Assembly: GCA_013400975.1 (NCBI GenBank)
Contig: WBMZ01011601.1
Location: forward strand, 1 to 64,000
Length of the DNA stretch: 64,000 nucleotides
Source: Atrichornis clamosus
Taxonomy: Eukaryota; Chordata; Aves; Passeriformes; Menuridae
Reading direction: 5' to 3'
The translations under genes were made by a program, and so were the position numbers. This document shows positions 10,897 to 23,800 of this stretch, one piece after another; within the stretch, counting starts at the first letter, position 1, and each line of letters starts with the position of its first letter. Under the pieces are notes generated by a model that made no database searches, was not told the DNA's origin, and saw nothing but the letters and a program-made list of their open reading frames with translations.

Positions 10897-11774
10897 ACTC
10901 CCACTCCTAAGGAAAGATCTTCTGGGTATGAGTCACAGGGACCCTGCCTGGCTGTGTTATTCTGTCCCATGGCACCCTATTGTCTATTATATTTTCTTCT
11001 CCCCACACCAAAAATGCAGACTTTCAAGTATACGCTTCCTGGCACAGCAAGAACTGAACCAGAGGGACTGCAGTTTGCTCCTTGTAATTCTTGTGCTATT
11101 TTCATTACATTTTTGCAATTTTAGTTCTTTTAAGGATGACAGTGGGTTTTAAGCAAGATGCCTCTGTTTGATTTAGTATTGGTTTGTGCTTACTAAAGCC
11201 CAGCCCCATCGCTAATGAAATTAACATCAGGCTCAGAAAGATTTGACCTTTCATGTGGGTAATAGTGAGGTTTCAATATTGGGTTTCTCCCTTTTTTTAA
11301 GATTATTGGCCAACAAAACATAATCCTTGGGAAGGAAGCACAAAATGAGCTTGTGAGCTTTGGCATAGCTGCTTAAACAAGTCCTGCAGTGGCCCCTGCC
11401 CCCCCTGCCCCTGTGCTGCTGCTAATGTCCCTCTGTGCTCCTAAACAGAGCTGATTCAGCACCTGTATCTCTGCTGCTCCACCCTTGTGCCCCAGCTTGA
11501 GCTGACTTGGGCAGATATTTTCTGCTGCTGACACCATTAGAGCAGCAGTAACCTCTGGCAGGCAGGTGGGACACAGCTCCATCTTCACCCGCTGTCACTG
11601 CTTGCTTCACTGCCCATGAGAAGAAGCCCTGAGGAGCTGAAGCTCCATTTGCAGCTGAAGCAAGCTGTGGAAAGTCAGCAATACACCTTTCTCATATTCT
11701 TTAGGGATAAAACAACAAAAGCAACAAAAGATTTAATATAGCAATGTGCTAAGGGAGTTAGATTGTGGAAATCA
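10897..11774. other. Non-coding stretch with homeodomain-type motifs
   Basis: No gene supported. The part around 11200-11330 is rich in TAAT/ATTA cores and reads like unique, non-repetitive sequence, as conserved enhancers do. The remainder shows only short frames on both strands. Confidence 0.45.
11213..11223. promoter_or_regulatory. Palindromic homeodomain dimer site (P3 type)
   Basis: TAATGAAATTA matches the TAATnnnATTA arrangement bound cooperatively by paired-class homeodomain dimers. The match is exact in the sequence; binding is inference. A single 11-mer of this kind is expected by chance occasionally in AT-rich DNA. Its setting between two CpG-rich patches is what makes it worth listing. 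Confidence 0.35.
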
Positions 11775-12009
11775 CGTATCCAATAACTCACCGGCCAGTA
11801 GCGGGAACTATTGATGGCATCTTTACTCATCACAGTCAGCTGAATTAAATTTCCTTAACGGCTACTTCCCAGCCACAATCACCACTTTATTTCTTTGTGT
11901 TTCGACGCACTTCACCTGCTGAGAGGATGTTACCCATCCGCCTTCACGCTGCTGGGTAGCGGATGCTCCCAGGTGGCGGAGGAATGCTGTATCTCATTCC
12001 CGCCCTCCG
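11775..12009. promoter_or_regulatory. CpG-rich patch (candidate regulatory element or exon)
   Basis: Twelve CpGs in about 235 bp in an otherwise CpG-poor region, including TTTCGACGC, ATCCGCC, TAGCGGATG and GGCGGAGG. On the minus strand a strong donor-like GGCCG/GTGAGT (junction at 11791/11790) ends a short open frame with an ATG (reading MSKDAINSSRYWP). I cannot show that this is a first coding exon. Conserved enhancer or minor promoter is equally possible. Confidence 0.4.
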
Positions 12010-15000
12010 TTACAGTGACACACATAACAAAACCATTGATGAATTGTATTCTTCCTGCAGGCTACTGGGTCTGTGAAGGATCAAAGTAAAAGTACATCTT
12101 CATAACTCCTGGTGCTCAAGGAAAGTAATAAATAACGGCAATGCTGTGGCTGTGTATAGATTCTGTACCCAGGGACAAAGCATTTCACAAATGCAGTTAA
12201 GAAATGTTATTCATATTTTATACAAAGGGGAACTTGCAACCCAGACAATAGGTAATATTTTTTGTTCTATGTGCCCAATGTATTGGAACAAAAGCTATTT
12301 TGGTAATATCACATTTGGCACAGCTCTGCAACATGTACTCCAGTGTACATCTCCAGAGCTGTTTCCTACTGCAGGGGATGACTCCTCTGAGCAAAATTTC
12401 TGGGCTCAGCACTGCAACTGGAGGCACATCAATGCTCTTGTATACTGGTACAAATATGTCGTAGTAAATAACTTACTGGGTGAATAAGGCATCCAGCCCT
12501 TTTAGGCTCCCATGTCGGCTGAAACACTGGGACTGCACAGCCTGAACATGGCTTGGGGCACACTGCCTTGTCCTTTCCACCTCACCTTGACCTAAAGAGC
12601 TGCTTACACAGCAAGGTGATGGGGAGGATCAGCTCCCAAAATGTGTGTGCAGCCTTTGGTGCATGGGCTGATTGGCTCAGGACATGCTCAAAGGACATGA
12701 TGTACAGGGTGACTTGGCAACCCAGCGACCAGTGCGGGAAGCTGGAGGCAGTGGGAGAAACTGGAGGGGATGACTTTGTTCTTTGTTTGAAATAGTATTT
12801 TTCCCACTCTGATTAAACTGCACTGCAGTTCATTAACTATTCAGGTGTTGTCTGCTGCTTACAGAAGGAAACACGAGATGACAGACTATTTAACAAGTTC
12901 ATTTTGAGTACAAATTGTGTTTAAGGCAGGAAAAAATATTACCTCATGCAAAACTTGGGTTGGTGTAATTGCAGGTCTGACTGCTTCGAAGATGAAAAAC
13001 CTCTTTCTTAATTCAAGGCAAATGTAGCAGAAATAATGTTTAGAGGAGAGGTGCAGGTAGGTGCACACCAGGGAGTGCAATTTTAATATCCTGAGTACAA
13101 GATTCTTTGAGTCTTTGTCTGACCCGCATTAACACACTTGGTTACATTTCATTTGCCACATTCATCTTTGTTGGTTTCTTGTTCCCCTCTGTAATTTGTT
13201 TGCCTGTGTTTACTCTTGTTTGTCTCTAGTACTGATGCTTTTGGCCCAGCTCATGCCTCCTCAAAGGCCCAGCACTGACCCTGCAAGTTCTGCAGGATGA
13301 GGTCCAGCTTAATCCTCCACAGGTAAAACCACTTGTGGTTCCTCCAGGATCTGCCAGCGCAGGAGCATCTTCAGTACCGGGAAGATGTGGTACATCCACC
13401 CACACCGTGTGGTCCAGCCTGTGGATACCTGCCCTTACAAACATCCAATGAGACCAGGAGCTCATTAATCAGGAGGCAGCAGGTAATTGCTGACATGCTC
13501 TGAAATCCAGGACCAGTCCACATGTGATGCTCCAGCTGTGCCTTGTGTGGGGTCAGAGCACTCCCAGGTCCAGAGCCTACCCTGGCAGTATCTCAGTCCT
13601 GCTCCAGGGCATTGTGAACCACCACCAGGTTGGACGAGGCTTCTGCAGAAGCCAGAAGCTTCCTGTGAGGTGCTCTCACCACCTCTGGCTCTTGGATCTG
13701 GCCTGCCATTTGGATATGGACTTCAGCACTGTGGAGAGTCACAAGCCCTTTCCTCTGTGCGCTGCGGGCTGGGTGACAGGAGGGCTCAGTCTGACACACA
13801 AATCTTTGCTCAAGAAGCAATTTATCCAGAGTGGACACTATCTGGAAGGAAAGTGGGCTGAGGTTTCTGGACATCTTGTGCTGGAACCCTTTGGTTTGTG
13901 CTTTTACATCAAGGCTTTTAAGCCTGGGACTCTGCAGATGGTGAGCACCCTCCTCACCACTGACCCGTGGAGCAGGCAGAACTCCAGCTTTGCTGATCTT
14001 TTCTAAATATTGACCTACATCCACATGGGACAGCCACCAGGATGGCTGGGTGGGCTTCGGGAGGGAAAGGCACAACTCAGATAGGAATTCAGATAACATC
14101 AACCACCTGTGGCCCTCCCATCTTCACTCAGTGGCCCCAAAATACCATTGTTAAGCTTGGTGCTGCCCAGGCTGGATCTCGTCAGTCTGCTTGGCTCCTC
14201 TATCCTCTACACCCACCTGCCTCCCTGATTTGCAATCACTTTTCTGCCAAGCTCTGCAGAGGGGCCCTGAGCAACCCATGAACTGCAGCAGAAACCTCTT
14301 GAAAAGTTGAAAACCTGATGATTAGCTGTAATATTCCTTGTTGTAGTCACTCAATTTTGTGCTGTTTACTGAGTCTCACGTACCTCCTGATTCAATGTTT
14401 TGTAAATTTAGCTTTCTCCAGCTTCAGCTGATGTGTGGATGCAGACACTCTTGGATGCTATTTATTCCACAAGTGAGAAATGACTTGATAATTTATGGGT
14501 TGTTAACCCAAAGTTGTACAGGTTTTTACCTCAGGGAGAGAATAAATACATGTCTCATTTCAACACATTTTAGACAATGTGCTCCTTTTTAATGGCTTCC
14601 TTTGATTTTACTCTGAAATATGTAGACACTTCCTCCTAGGATTCTCGTGTGGAAGCTTCATGCTGTTCTGTCAGGTTGCATATTTTCCCCCTGAATTTCT
14701 TAAAAAAGATCTCGCTTATCTGAATTACAAAGATGTTAACATTGTGTTGTCACTCTGAATAAGGAGTTTAAGCAAAGATTTTATTCTTATTAAGAAATTG
14801 AAGAGTTGGAGAATAATTACTGCATTGACAATGTGAAGCTTAAGGATGTTTAAAATGAATTAGAACATTTTTACTTATTTACAGATGTTGAAATTAGAAT
14901 ATACTTTAACCTGCAAGTAAAAGAATTTGCACAAAGAGCTGTGAAGTGTAGCTGAGATCATGTGCAAGCTGTTTGTACCCTAAGATGAGAATATAACTGT

Positions 15001-18000
15001 AATGGATATATATTGATGTGTTGGTTGAGGAATCTTTAGGCAATGGCATTTGACATTACAGTTCAAGGATGGAAAAGATTTATTGATCCCTGAGTTAAAG
15101 AGTGACCCTGGTTTCACCTCTTGTTAGTGCTCTGTAGGTTGCATTTAAAAACTGTACCATAATGAATCCTTAGGCTCCAATAAATGTAAATCTGTCCCTC
15201 GATAGATCACAGAGCAGCAAAAGCCTGGAGAAGATGCTTAGCTCCACCACCTGTTTAATTTATAGGGTATTTTCATCAGACTAGGGCCAGTTTGGTAACA
15301 CAATTTATTTTGATCTATAAGGACCTCCCAGGCCAATATTTGTATACAGTGACTGAAGTCACAAGTCAACATAAACATACAAGATGTCAAGCTGGACAGG
15401 AAGTTTTATTGTGCCACTGGGCTCAGCTTTGCATTGCTAAGGTAATTATTAAACCTGGGATAAACAGAACTTTGATCCCATGTGTGCTTTTAAATGATTG
15501 GCAACTGTGAGGTGTCCAGTGCAAGGTTTAGCAAAGTAAACTAGCCTGTAAGAAAGGTGCTGGCATGGAGTGCTGTGCAAGGAGCTGCAGAGCCTCTTGT
15601 GATTCCCAGCCAAAAGGAGTGTGAAGTGCTCATCTCCCAAAGGAGAAAGCAGATCCCTGACATCTGTACTACTGATTAGCAAGAAAATCTGACCATGGAT
15701 GGGGAAAGAGCAGATGCACAAAAGAATAAAAATGTGCATTGCAAAAATGTATCAGGACCTCTGTCTCATTGAAAATTTTGTTTCCATCTCTCCCTTTAGC
15801 CATGGGAAGATTGTGTAAGCCTGTTCCCTCTGTGGTCTTCTCCAAGGTCAGTTTCATATTGGACAAACACTGTCCACCTTCCTTTGCTACATCGCTTTCC
15901 GCATGAGAAAGTGCCCAGTGGAAGAGCTGGGAACGTATGGGATGGGCACTAGTCCATTTCTTAGGCACTGACCCCAAAAACATCGTCTGTGATCAGAGTT
16001 TGGTGCTGGAAGTTTGTGTTCGTACATATGTGAAGGTAGGGAAATTTGGGGAAAATAAACAAAGTTAGGGAAGAAAGGAAATACAGGAGAAGAAGTGAAT
16101 CTGAGTGAATTCAGGTGAACCTCTGACTGCAAACAGGGGTCAAAAGTGCCCAGCATCAGAGGGCCAGATGGGAAGGGACCACCCTGCAGAACTGCACCAG
16201 CCCATCTGTCGTGGGGAAAGCTCATGCTTGCAGTGTAATAACTCACCCCCAAGAGGAAAGTAGATGGGGCACTGGTAACCCTCCTACTCACAGGGTGAGG
16301 CTGTGCCAGTGCAGCGCTTCCTGTGCCTTGGACCAGGGACCGTTACGAGCCCTGTATCCGGTCAGAAACTGTGAGAACCCTGTACAGCCCTGCCTTGGCA
16401 GTCAGCAGCAGTTCCTTAGAGTTGCTAACACAGGACCAAAGCAACGGGGTGTGCATAAACCTGCACCTGATGAGCAGAGCAGTGAGCAGCAGCACTGACA
16501 TGTTCCCTCCCAGTGTTTTGCTGAACTGGATTGCTGAAGCTCAGGAAGGCAAATAGCCAGTCTAAGCACAGCTGCAACCCCAGCACATGAAGTCTAAAGA
16601 GGGATAACTTAATTTGTTCATTTACACTTCTACTTACTGAAAGAAATTTTTCCTATGATTTCATTATAGAAATAATTTCCAACAATGTGCCGGAATAAAA
16701 TGATGTTTTCTCCACTAATAAAATTTTGTGGAAGTATGTAATTATACAGCTCCTCTATTTGAATTGTAAGATGTACTGCAAAGTGATGTGTCTTACGACT
16801 ATGTAAATTTAAAGCCCTAAATATTTCATACTAGCTGTAAAATAACACAGTGTAATCAAAAAGCATGCCATAGCTGGAAAGGATGGGCTAGGCATGAAGA
16901 TGATGAAAACTCATCTGTTTGCTTGGCACTGTCAGTTGGGTGTTACATGTCTACCTGTCTTGAGATCTCTCAGGTAATTTATGGCAGATTTTGCTGCTAT
17001 TCTCTGCTACCCATCCTCATAGGTGAAGACCATCCTGTATCCACAAACCATACTGTTCTTCTGGAACATCTCTTGGAGGACAGTGCCATGGCTCAGGACC
17101 CTCTGGGAGACAGCCTTGAGGCCTGGAAGAGAATTCCCCAAATCAGTGCTGAAATACAACTACTGGCTTGAAATAACAACCAGTGAAGTAAATGTCCTCT
17201 TACTTATAGTGATAAAAAAAAATCTGCAGATGGGCAGAAATCTGCAGAGAAAATCTGCAAGGAAATAGCAGGTGAAACCTCAGCACGCTGGCTAGGCTGC
17301 TTCCTAATAGCTTCTCTGTATCACCTCCAGCAAATGGATATCTACAATGGTGTCGTTTATTGTTGATGACTGATAATAGGATTACTGCTCCCACATCCAA
17401 GAAGTATGGCATCCCAAATAGCATCATTTCATGCTGAAGACGTTATAATCACGTCCTGTCTTTGCGTACTGCTCAACCAGTTATCTGTGGAGGTCTCAGT
17501 GTAGAGCTCTGAGGCTTTATAGGATATTATCATGTTATATGAAATTCAGGCTGCTGTAGCTATAAATCAAGAGGACACCTTGTATGGTGGCTGGTTCTCC
17601 TTGGAACAGCTTCCTAAGCAGAGGCTCTGTTCTCTGAAAGATTAGAGTGTGATTAAAAAAAAAAGAAATGCTGCCAATGAATTTAAAGTTCACGAAAAGG
17701 GCAGGTTTAATAGCTTTGGTGTTCTCTGTTTAGCTGTATCGTATGTACAGCGTGTGGGCAGCATAAGCTTGTCCACAACTCCTTGAGAAGATACCCCAAA
17801 CCTGAATACAGAGTACCCCCTTTGGAAGACTAAGGGAATAATTAATTCTAAATAGTATTTTTGAACAGCATTTCCATCTATAGCCACCGGCTAGCAGAGC
17901 CCAAGCTATGCCACTGGCCAAGGGCGAGGAACATCCATGTACAGGGAAACAGTAGGGACTGCATATATTTAGAGTTTGGTTTTGGGGGCAGCTAAGCGGA

Positions 18001-20491
18001 TCCTAATGGCTTGTGGCTACCAAAGCACACCCTTTCCTGTCCCTCCCCACCCATCCCAGAGACATGGCAAAAAGCTCTCCAGTTTTTGGCTGAGTTAGCT
18101 TTAGGGTCTCAGCGGGGAGAGACCAGCTCCACAACTGGCACAAAGCAAGTGGTAGGAGTATAGGGCACAGGGCTGGGGGGAGACAGGACCAGATCTCTTG
18201 ACAAGGGGAGATAACTCACTGAGTCTGGTGGGGCTGAGCCCTTTCATGGTGGGGAACAGAGAAGGCTTGGAGATGCTCAGCTGGGGCTCTGCTCCCCAAC
18301 CTCACACAGGCCTTGAGGATCAGGAGTGCCAAGCCTGTGGGTGCCCACAGGAGCTGGTACTGCCACAAGCACTGCCTACACAGTATTGCCCCAGGCACTG
18401 TTTAGTTAGTAGCACAGCTCTCATTTTAGCCCTTCTCTTGTGCTCCTTCCCCAGCAGGAGCAAAAACTGCTTTTGTTGGGCACAGGAGGTTGACTTATCC
18501 TTGAAGGAGAAACTACAGCTGGAAGAGAAACACCACTTTCAAAATCCATACAGTTGAAAAAGCACTGCTAAACGTAAAAGTTGGAGTCATGGCAGCTGAG
18601 TACCAAAGGTGATAAGCAGAAAGGTTCACTCAGCTCTGCACAGATGGTCCAAGCTTTTCGACCTGTCTCAGCTGGAGCCATCTCTGCTGGGCCATAGACT
18701 ATGAACATCTGAGCAAATATTTCATCTCCTTTTGCTGACAGGAGGCCATAGTACTCACAGGCCAACTGCACCAGGGCATGCAAAGGAGATTGGGGTCGAA
18801 CATTAAGATGTTTTTGTATAAGCTGATCTCTAATTGAGCTGTGAAAAGGTCAATTCCATTTCCAGAGATCAAGATGCAGAGGTGAGCTCTCCTTTCATTT
18901 ACCTTAGGTGGCCCCCTTCAAAACCCACTGGAGTCAGAAAAAGTCTTTGGATCTTCCCCTCAAATGCTATTAATCCTCAGAATTTAAAAAACTTATAATG
19001 AGAGATCAAAGCTAAAATTTCAGCAACAATGAACTAATCCTCCTGATGACCAAATACGCTTAGTAGCCAACCCCAGGAAGTTAAGACTGAAGCAGCGGGT
19101 TTTCCTACAGACTTTTCATCTGCGCTTTATTTTTTCACAAAGAAATGTGTTACATTAATTGAAGAGACCAACCTTTGCACTCCCCAGGCTATTTTACCTG
19201 TCTTTTAAAAAATAGATCTGAGGGGAAACAGCAGGTTCTAAGTTTGCACTACACTTAAGAACTCTTCTATGGCTCTCCTTGGGACACCCAGAAAACAGAG
19301 GAGAAGGGAGTTACTGAATGTACTGGGGAAAATTATGTTAAGGATCTTGTAAGTTAAAACCCAAGCAGTTTATGAGAAAAAGCAGACTGATGCAGTTTAT
19401 CCTTTAGGATTCACTCACTACACATAGGGAGACGGAGAAAAGTTCTGTGTACATAAAGTAATCATTTAATAACAAAGTTCTGTTGGTTACAAGTTAGGGC
19501 TTCAAAATGCCCACTGACTATAAAGGCTTATAATGTTTCAGCAGGTTATTGCCTCTGAGATATGTTGCCACTTCATTACACATTTTCAGATAGTTCAAAA
19601 GCCTACGATGCTAAAGATGTGCTTTCTTCTGCCTGAAATAATGCTTGAGACTTGAGTGAGGGGGTGAATGTATGGCGTATGGTGCTCATGAATAAAACAT
19701 ATTTGCAGCTAAGCAATCTAGAGTGTTCCTCTCTTAGGGGATTAACTCTATTTACCAGAAAATTTTAACGAACAATTTTTAAAGACTTTTTCTTTTTAAG
19801 AGGAGGAATTGAAGTGCTTGAGTAATTGTGAGGATGCTTTAGCAGAGGAGATGGCAGAAAAAGAGCTAGGGAGGACATCGAGGCTCACAGTGCTCATGGG
19901 AGACACCTCAGTGCTGTCCCTTGCCTCAGGCAGAGGCGAGCCCTGTGCAGCGGAACACAAGCCCCTGTGCATCTTGCTGGCAGACACAGCACTGAAGTTG
20001 AGACAGGGAAACTCGCCCTGGGGCAGAAGCTGTGCTGAAAATGTGCCTCTCCTAAGCAGGAGTATTATGGCGTCGCTTTGATATTTCAGAGGTTGTGAGC
20101 GTGGCCCAACACTGTAGAACTTGAACTTTCCCTCTATCACATGAGTGCCCAGCACTAAACTGAGCTCCTGACTACCCTGGACTGTCCAAAGGGGTGACCC
20201 TTTTGAGCAGAAGATCTCTCACCCACCCCTGCAGGGCTGGCCCCAAATCCTGAGGGCATGCACTAGTCTCTGCTGGGCTTCCAGGTACAGCCTCATGGGC
20301 TGCCTGAGATGTGAAATACCTGGACACTGACTCCCCAGCAAACAGCCAGCTAGGCAACTTACAGGATCTACTGGGAAGAGTTTGTGCAGGATTGAAGTAG
20401 CACAAGTGTGAAACTGCTCTGCTGAAGTGTAACTCTGAGACTGGCACCCACGCTGTGCTGCTGCACAGACACCAGGAAAACCCGTGACAGC
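12010..20491. other. Long non-coding stretch
   Basis: No gene recognised in about 8.5 kb. At 13524-14102 frames of 160 codons (+) and 169 codons (-) overlap almost completely, which points to a stop-poor patch and not to a protein. The part at 14600-15300 is AT-rich and featureless. I saw no LTR, SINE, tRNA or rRNA signature. Confidence 0.5.
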
Positions 20492-20857
20492 CAAGGTGAA
20501 GCCGTATGAGGAACGGCTGAGGTCACTTGGTCTGTTCAGCCTGGAGGAGACTGAGGGGAGACCTCATCGCAATTTACAAATTCCTCGTGAGGGAAAGAGG
20601 AGGGGCAGACACTGATCTCTTCACTCTTGTGACCTGTGACAGGACCCAAGAAATGGCATGAAGCTGAGTCAGGGAAGGTTTAGGTTGAATATTAGGAAAA
20701 AGTTTTTCACCACAGAGGGTGGTTGAGCACAGGAACAGAATCCCCAGGGACGTGGTCACAGCACCAAGCCTTACAGAGTTCAAGAAGTGCTTGGACAACA
20801 CTCTCAGGCCCATTGTGTGATTCCCTTCTAACTCAGTTTATTCTATGATTCTATGAA
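20492..20857 (+). mobile_element. CR1 LINE, 3'-end fragment
   Basis: The segment follows the avian CR1 3' region in order. A block near 20500-20570 has GGAACGGCTGAGG, then TTCAGCCTGGAGGAGACTGAG and GACCTCATCGC. Then come the GGTTTAGGTTGAATATTAGGA block (about 20680), the TTTTTCACCACAGAGGGTGG stretch, GAACAGAATCCCCAGGGACG, and finally two copies of the ATTCTATG octamer at the 3' end (20840-20855). It is heavily 5'-truncated and carries many substitutions and small indels, so it is an old, immobile copy without reverse transcriptase. CR1 elements insert without clear target duplications and I see none. Confidence 0.93.
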
Positions 20858-23800
20858 AACACTGAGAGAAGAGGAATGTACTGCATATGTTGCCACAGGC
20901 AGCTCCTAGTCACACAGCCATTGCATCTGCCTGCCTACAACACAGGCACCCCAGACACCAAAAACTGGCCACATCACCCACATTGGACATGGAGCTCCTA
21001 CAGGACTGAGAGCTGCCATGGGGAGCAGCCATGCAGCTCCAGCCCAGAAGCACATGCATGAATGGAGTTAATCTACCTTCCTCACAATAGCAAGGACTTT
21101 TTAAGCCTGAAAATATTTCAAATGACACGTTGAGAGACTGCCAGTGCTCCTGTGTTTGGCTGAGGGAAGACACAACCAGTGCTCTCCAGGTCCCTTTTCA
21201 GTGGCACAAAGTTTACACTCCTGTGCTCTTGCCAGGCCCATGGCCGAGTCTGTAAGTGATGGATGTCCCTCTGCTTGTCCCAAGCCTCAGTGGCACAGCC
21301 AGGTACAAACAGCTGCAGTGCTTCCCGTCATGGAGAGTCTTTGTATGTCACCCATCAGGAACTGCACTGTACATGGCAAGAAGAAAGGGAAGATCCCCGT
21401 GTGCCCAGGGCGGTTTTATCCTCCAGTTTTATTCCCTTCATCTTGTAGTCCCTATAGCACAAATTTTTCCTTTTGGCTCTTGAAAATATTTCTTGTTTTT
21501 CTTTCAATTTGGCAGTGAATGATCAAATTTGTTTTGTGAAGAGTCACAAAAACCCACAGCCCTGAAAACGTGAGAAAAAAAAAAGAAAAATACTTGTTTT
21601 TCTGTAGTGCTGTGGCTCTGCCTGCAGGGTTAGCAAACGGTGGATTGTAATTATAGTTTGAGCATCTATTCATTTTATTGCATGAAAAACATCAACATGT
21701 GTGCTGTATTTTTTGGCTTCTAAACAGCAGAGTAAATGTACATCAAATTGAGAGCTGATGCATAATATATGAAGACATTTAGACATTTTGATCCATGCAG
21801 CAAAATGAAAAGTATGCAAATTATTAGCAGTTTATACAGAATAAAGTTTTACTATACGTAATTTTATGTGCTTGTACAGAGAATCTGTAATCCCACTAAG
21901 GAACATTCAGTCTACCTATAATGAATGAGGGGTTTTTAGAATAGGAAACCTTTTTAGTTTTGGGCCAATAAATACCTAAAATATGGAGATTAAAAGTAGC
22001 ATTGGAACAGACAGAGTAGCCAAATGAAATCACATTTGTACTTAAGGACTGCAGTATTCAGTACTCTGCATTTTCCCCAAAAATATTTTGCTTTAAATTC
22101 TGTGTTTTCTTTTGCCACATTTCTCACTTAAAAGCCTGCATAAGCTTTTGTACTGTTGCCAGGCTTATTTTTTGTTTATATACAGGTTCTTGCCATGGAG
22201 ATATGTCCCTGACATGAAGGCATCCAGTATAGGAAATGACATGCAATGCCTTATTCTTCTAGTTTAATTAATGCTCTGACAACTTGGCAATAAGGCTACA
22301 GTGAAGAAAAGGTCTCTGCAGGGAACCGCAGGTTTCGAGCATTAAGAAAGCTGTCAAAAATTTACTATATATCTATAGTAACATATCGAACATCCAAAGA
22401 TTTCTGGAAGGCATCTGTAGAAAAGAATTCAAAAGAAAAAAAGGTTAGCATAAAAATGATGTTCCTTAACCTACTAAAAATAAAAGAATGACTTTCTCAG
22501 CAGTGCCTGAGTTGGAACTGGGTAAGCAGCCTACACTGAATTATTCGTTTCATGCAACAAGAAATTCCAGCTTTTAATGAGTGAGGACTGTTTGACACAA
22601 ACAGTAAAAAAGGACTAGCCTGTTGAGACTGGTTCTCTTCTGTGATTTAAACAAGCTGAATGAGGAGCAGATCTGTTCCACACAGTGATCCATGTAACCA
22701 TTCTAGATCTCTGTGACCAAACATGTATGCCCAGGTCTTCTGCTCCCAATTTCTCCTGCTTTTCAGCTGAAAGCAAAACAGCAGCATCTTGGCATAAAAG
22801 CAGGAAAAGTTGTCCACTCTCTCTCCTCTTACTGGTTCAGTACTTTGAGGAGCATCCAAGATGACATCTCCAAAGGAGACTGCAACAGCTCTAAAGGCAG
22901 CCTGTAGTCACAGACCTTGGATCATCAGAAACCTGTGGTGATCCATATCTAAGAGTATAATTTGATATTCATGATCTTACTGTGCTCTATCACCACCCTT
23001 GCTTTCCCAGGAAAGGAAATTGAGAAGGAAAGAGCTGACCAAAGTCAATACCACCTGACTTCCTCCACTATTTCCATATTTCTTTGGCTGTGAACATGCA
23101 GATAGTGCTGTCTTTTCTGATGGATGAGCTATTCTTTAGCTACTGATGGAATACAGCTGCCCATGGTCACACACTTAATTGCCTTCCGCACCAAAAATTC
23201 ATGAAGTTGTGCCATCTTCATGAAAATACAAACCAGACACATATTTATGTAGCAATCTGAAATCAGGATTTTTGACTCCTGTAGCATGAAGGCTACCCAA
23301 TACACAGCAGTTTGAATTTCCAATCTAGTCCCCTGCTTCCTCACTTTTTATTTCAAGAATGAGATTTTTTATTTCTGCAAATATATTCCAAATGAATCAA
23401 AGGGATCAGCTTCAGTCTCTTCAGGGGTCTGACTTCCAAAGAAGAATGTGTGGATGATGAACAACAGAGGTACTGTTGAGAACAAAACTTTGCAGAAAAT
23501 AACTGTGACAATTTGCACAACCATCATATTTGCTTTTCCTATAATCAACCAAAAAACCCCCCTGCACTCTGGAAATTAGATGAGATTTTGTTTAAAGGAT
23601 TCTAAGCCATTAAAAAGCAACACGCCCAGGATACATAAACACATCACTTTACTGATAGCTGCAGATATGTTCTATCTTGCTTGAAGAGCAGCACTGAAGA
23701 AGCTATTTAAGGTCCTTGCACATGCCCCAACCCCAGGCTCAGTCAAGTGAAAAAGCCTGTGCTGACAGAAGGAAGCTCCCCTCCCTGGGAGGCAGGAGCT

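Noticed and set aside
13524..14102. Overlapping 160-codon plus and 169-codon minus frames
   Set aside because: Both strands are open over the same bases and neither resembles a known protein or retroelement enzyme; most likely base-composition effect.
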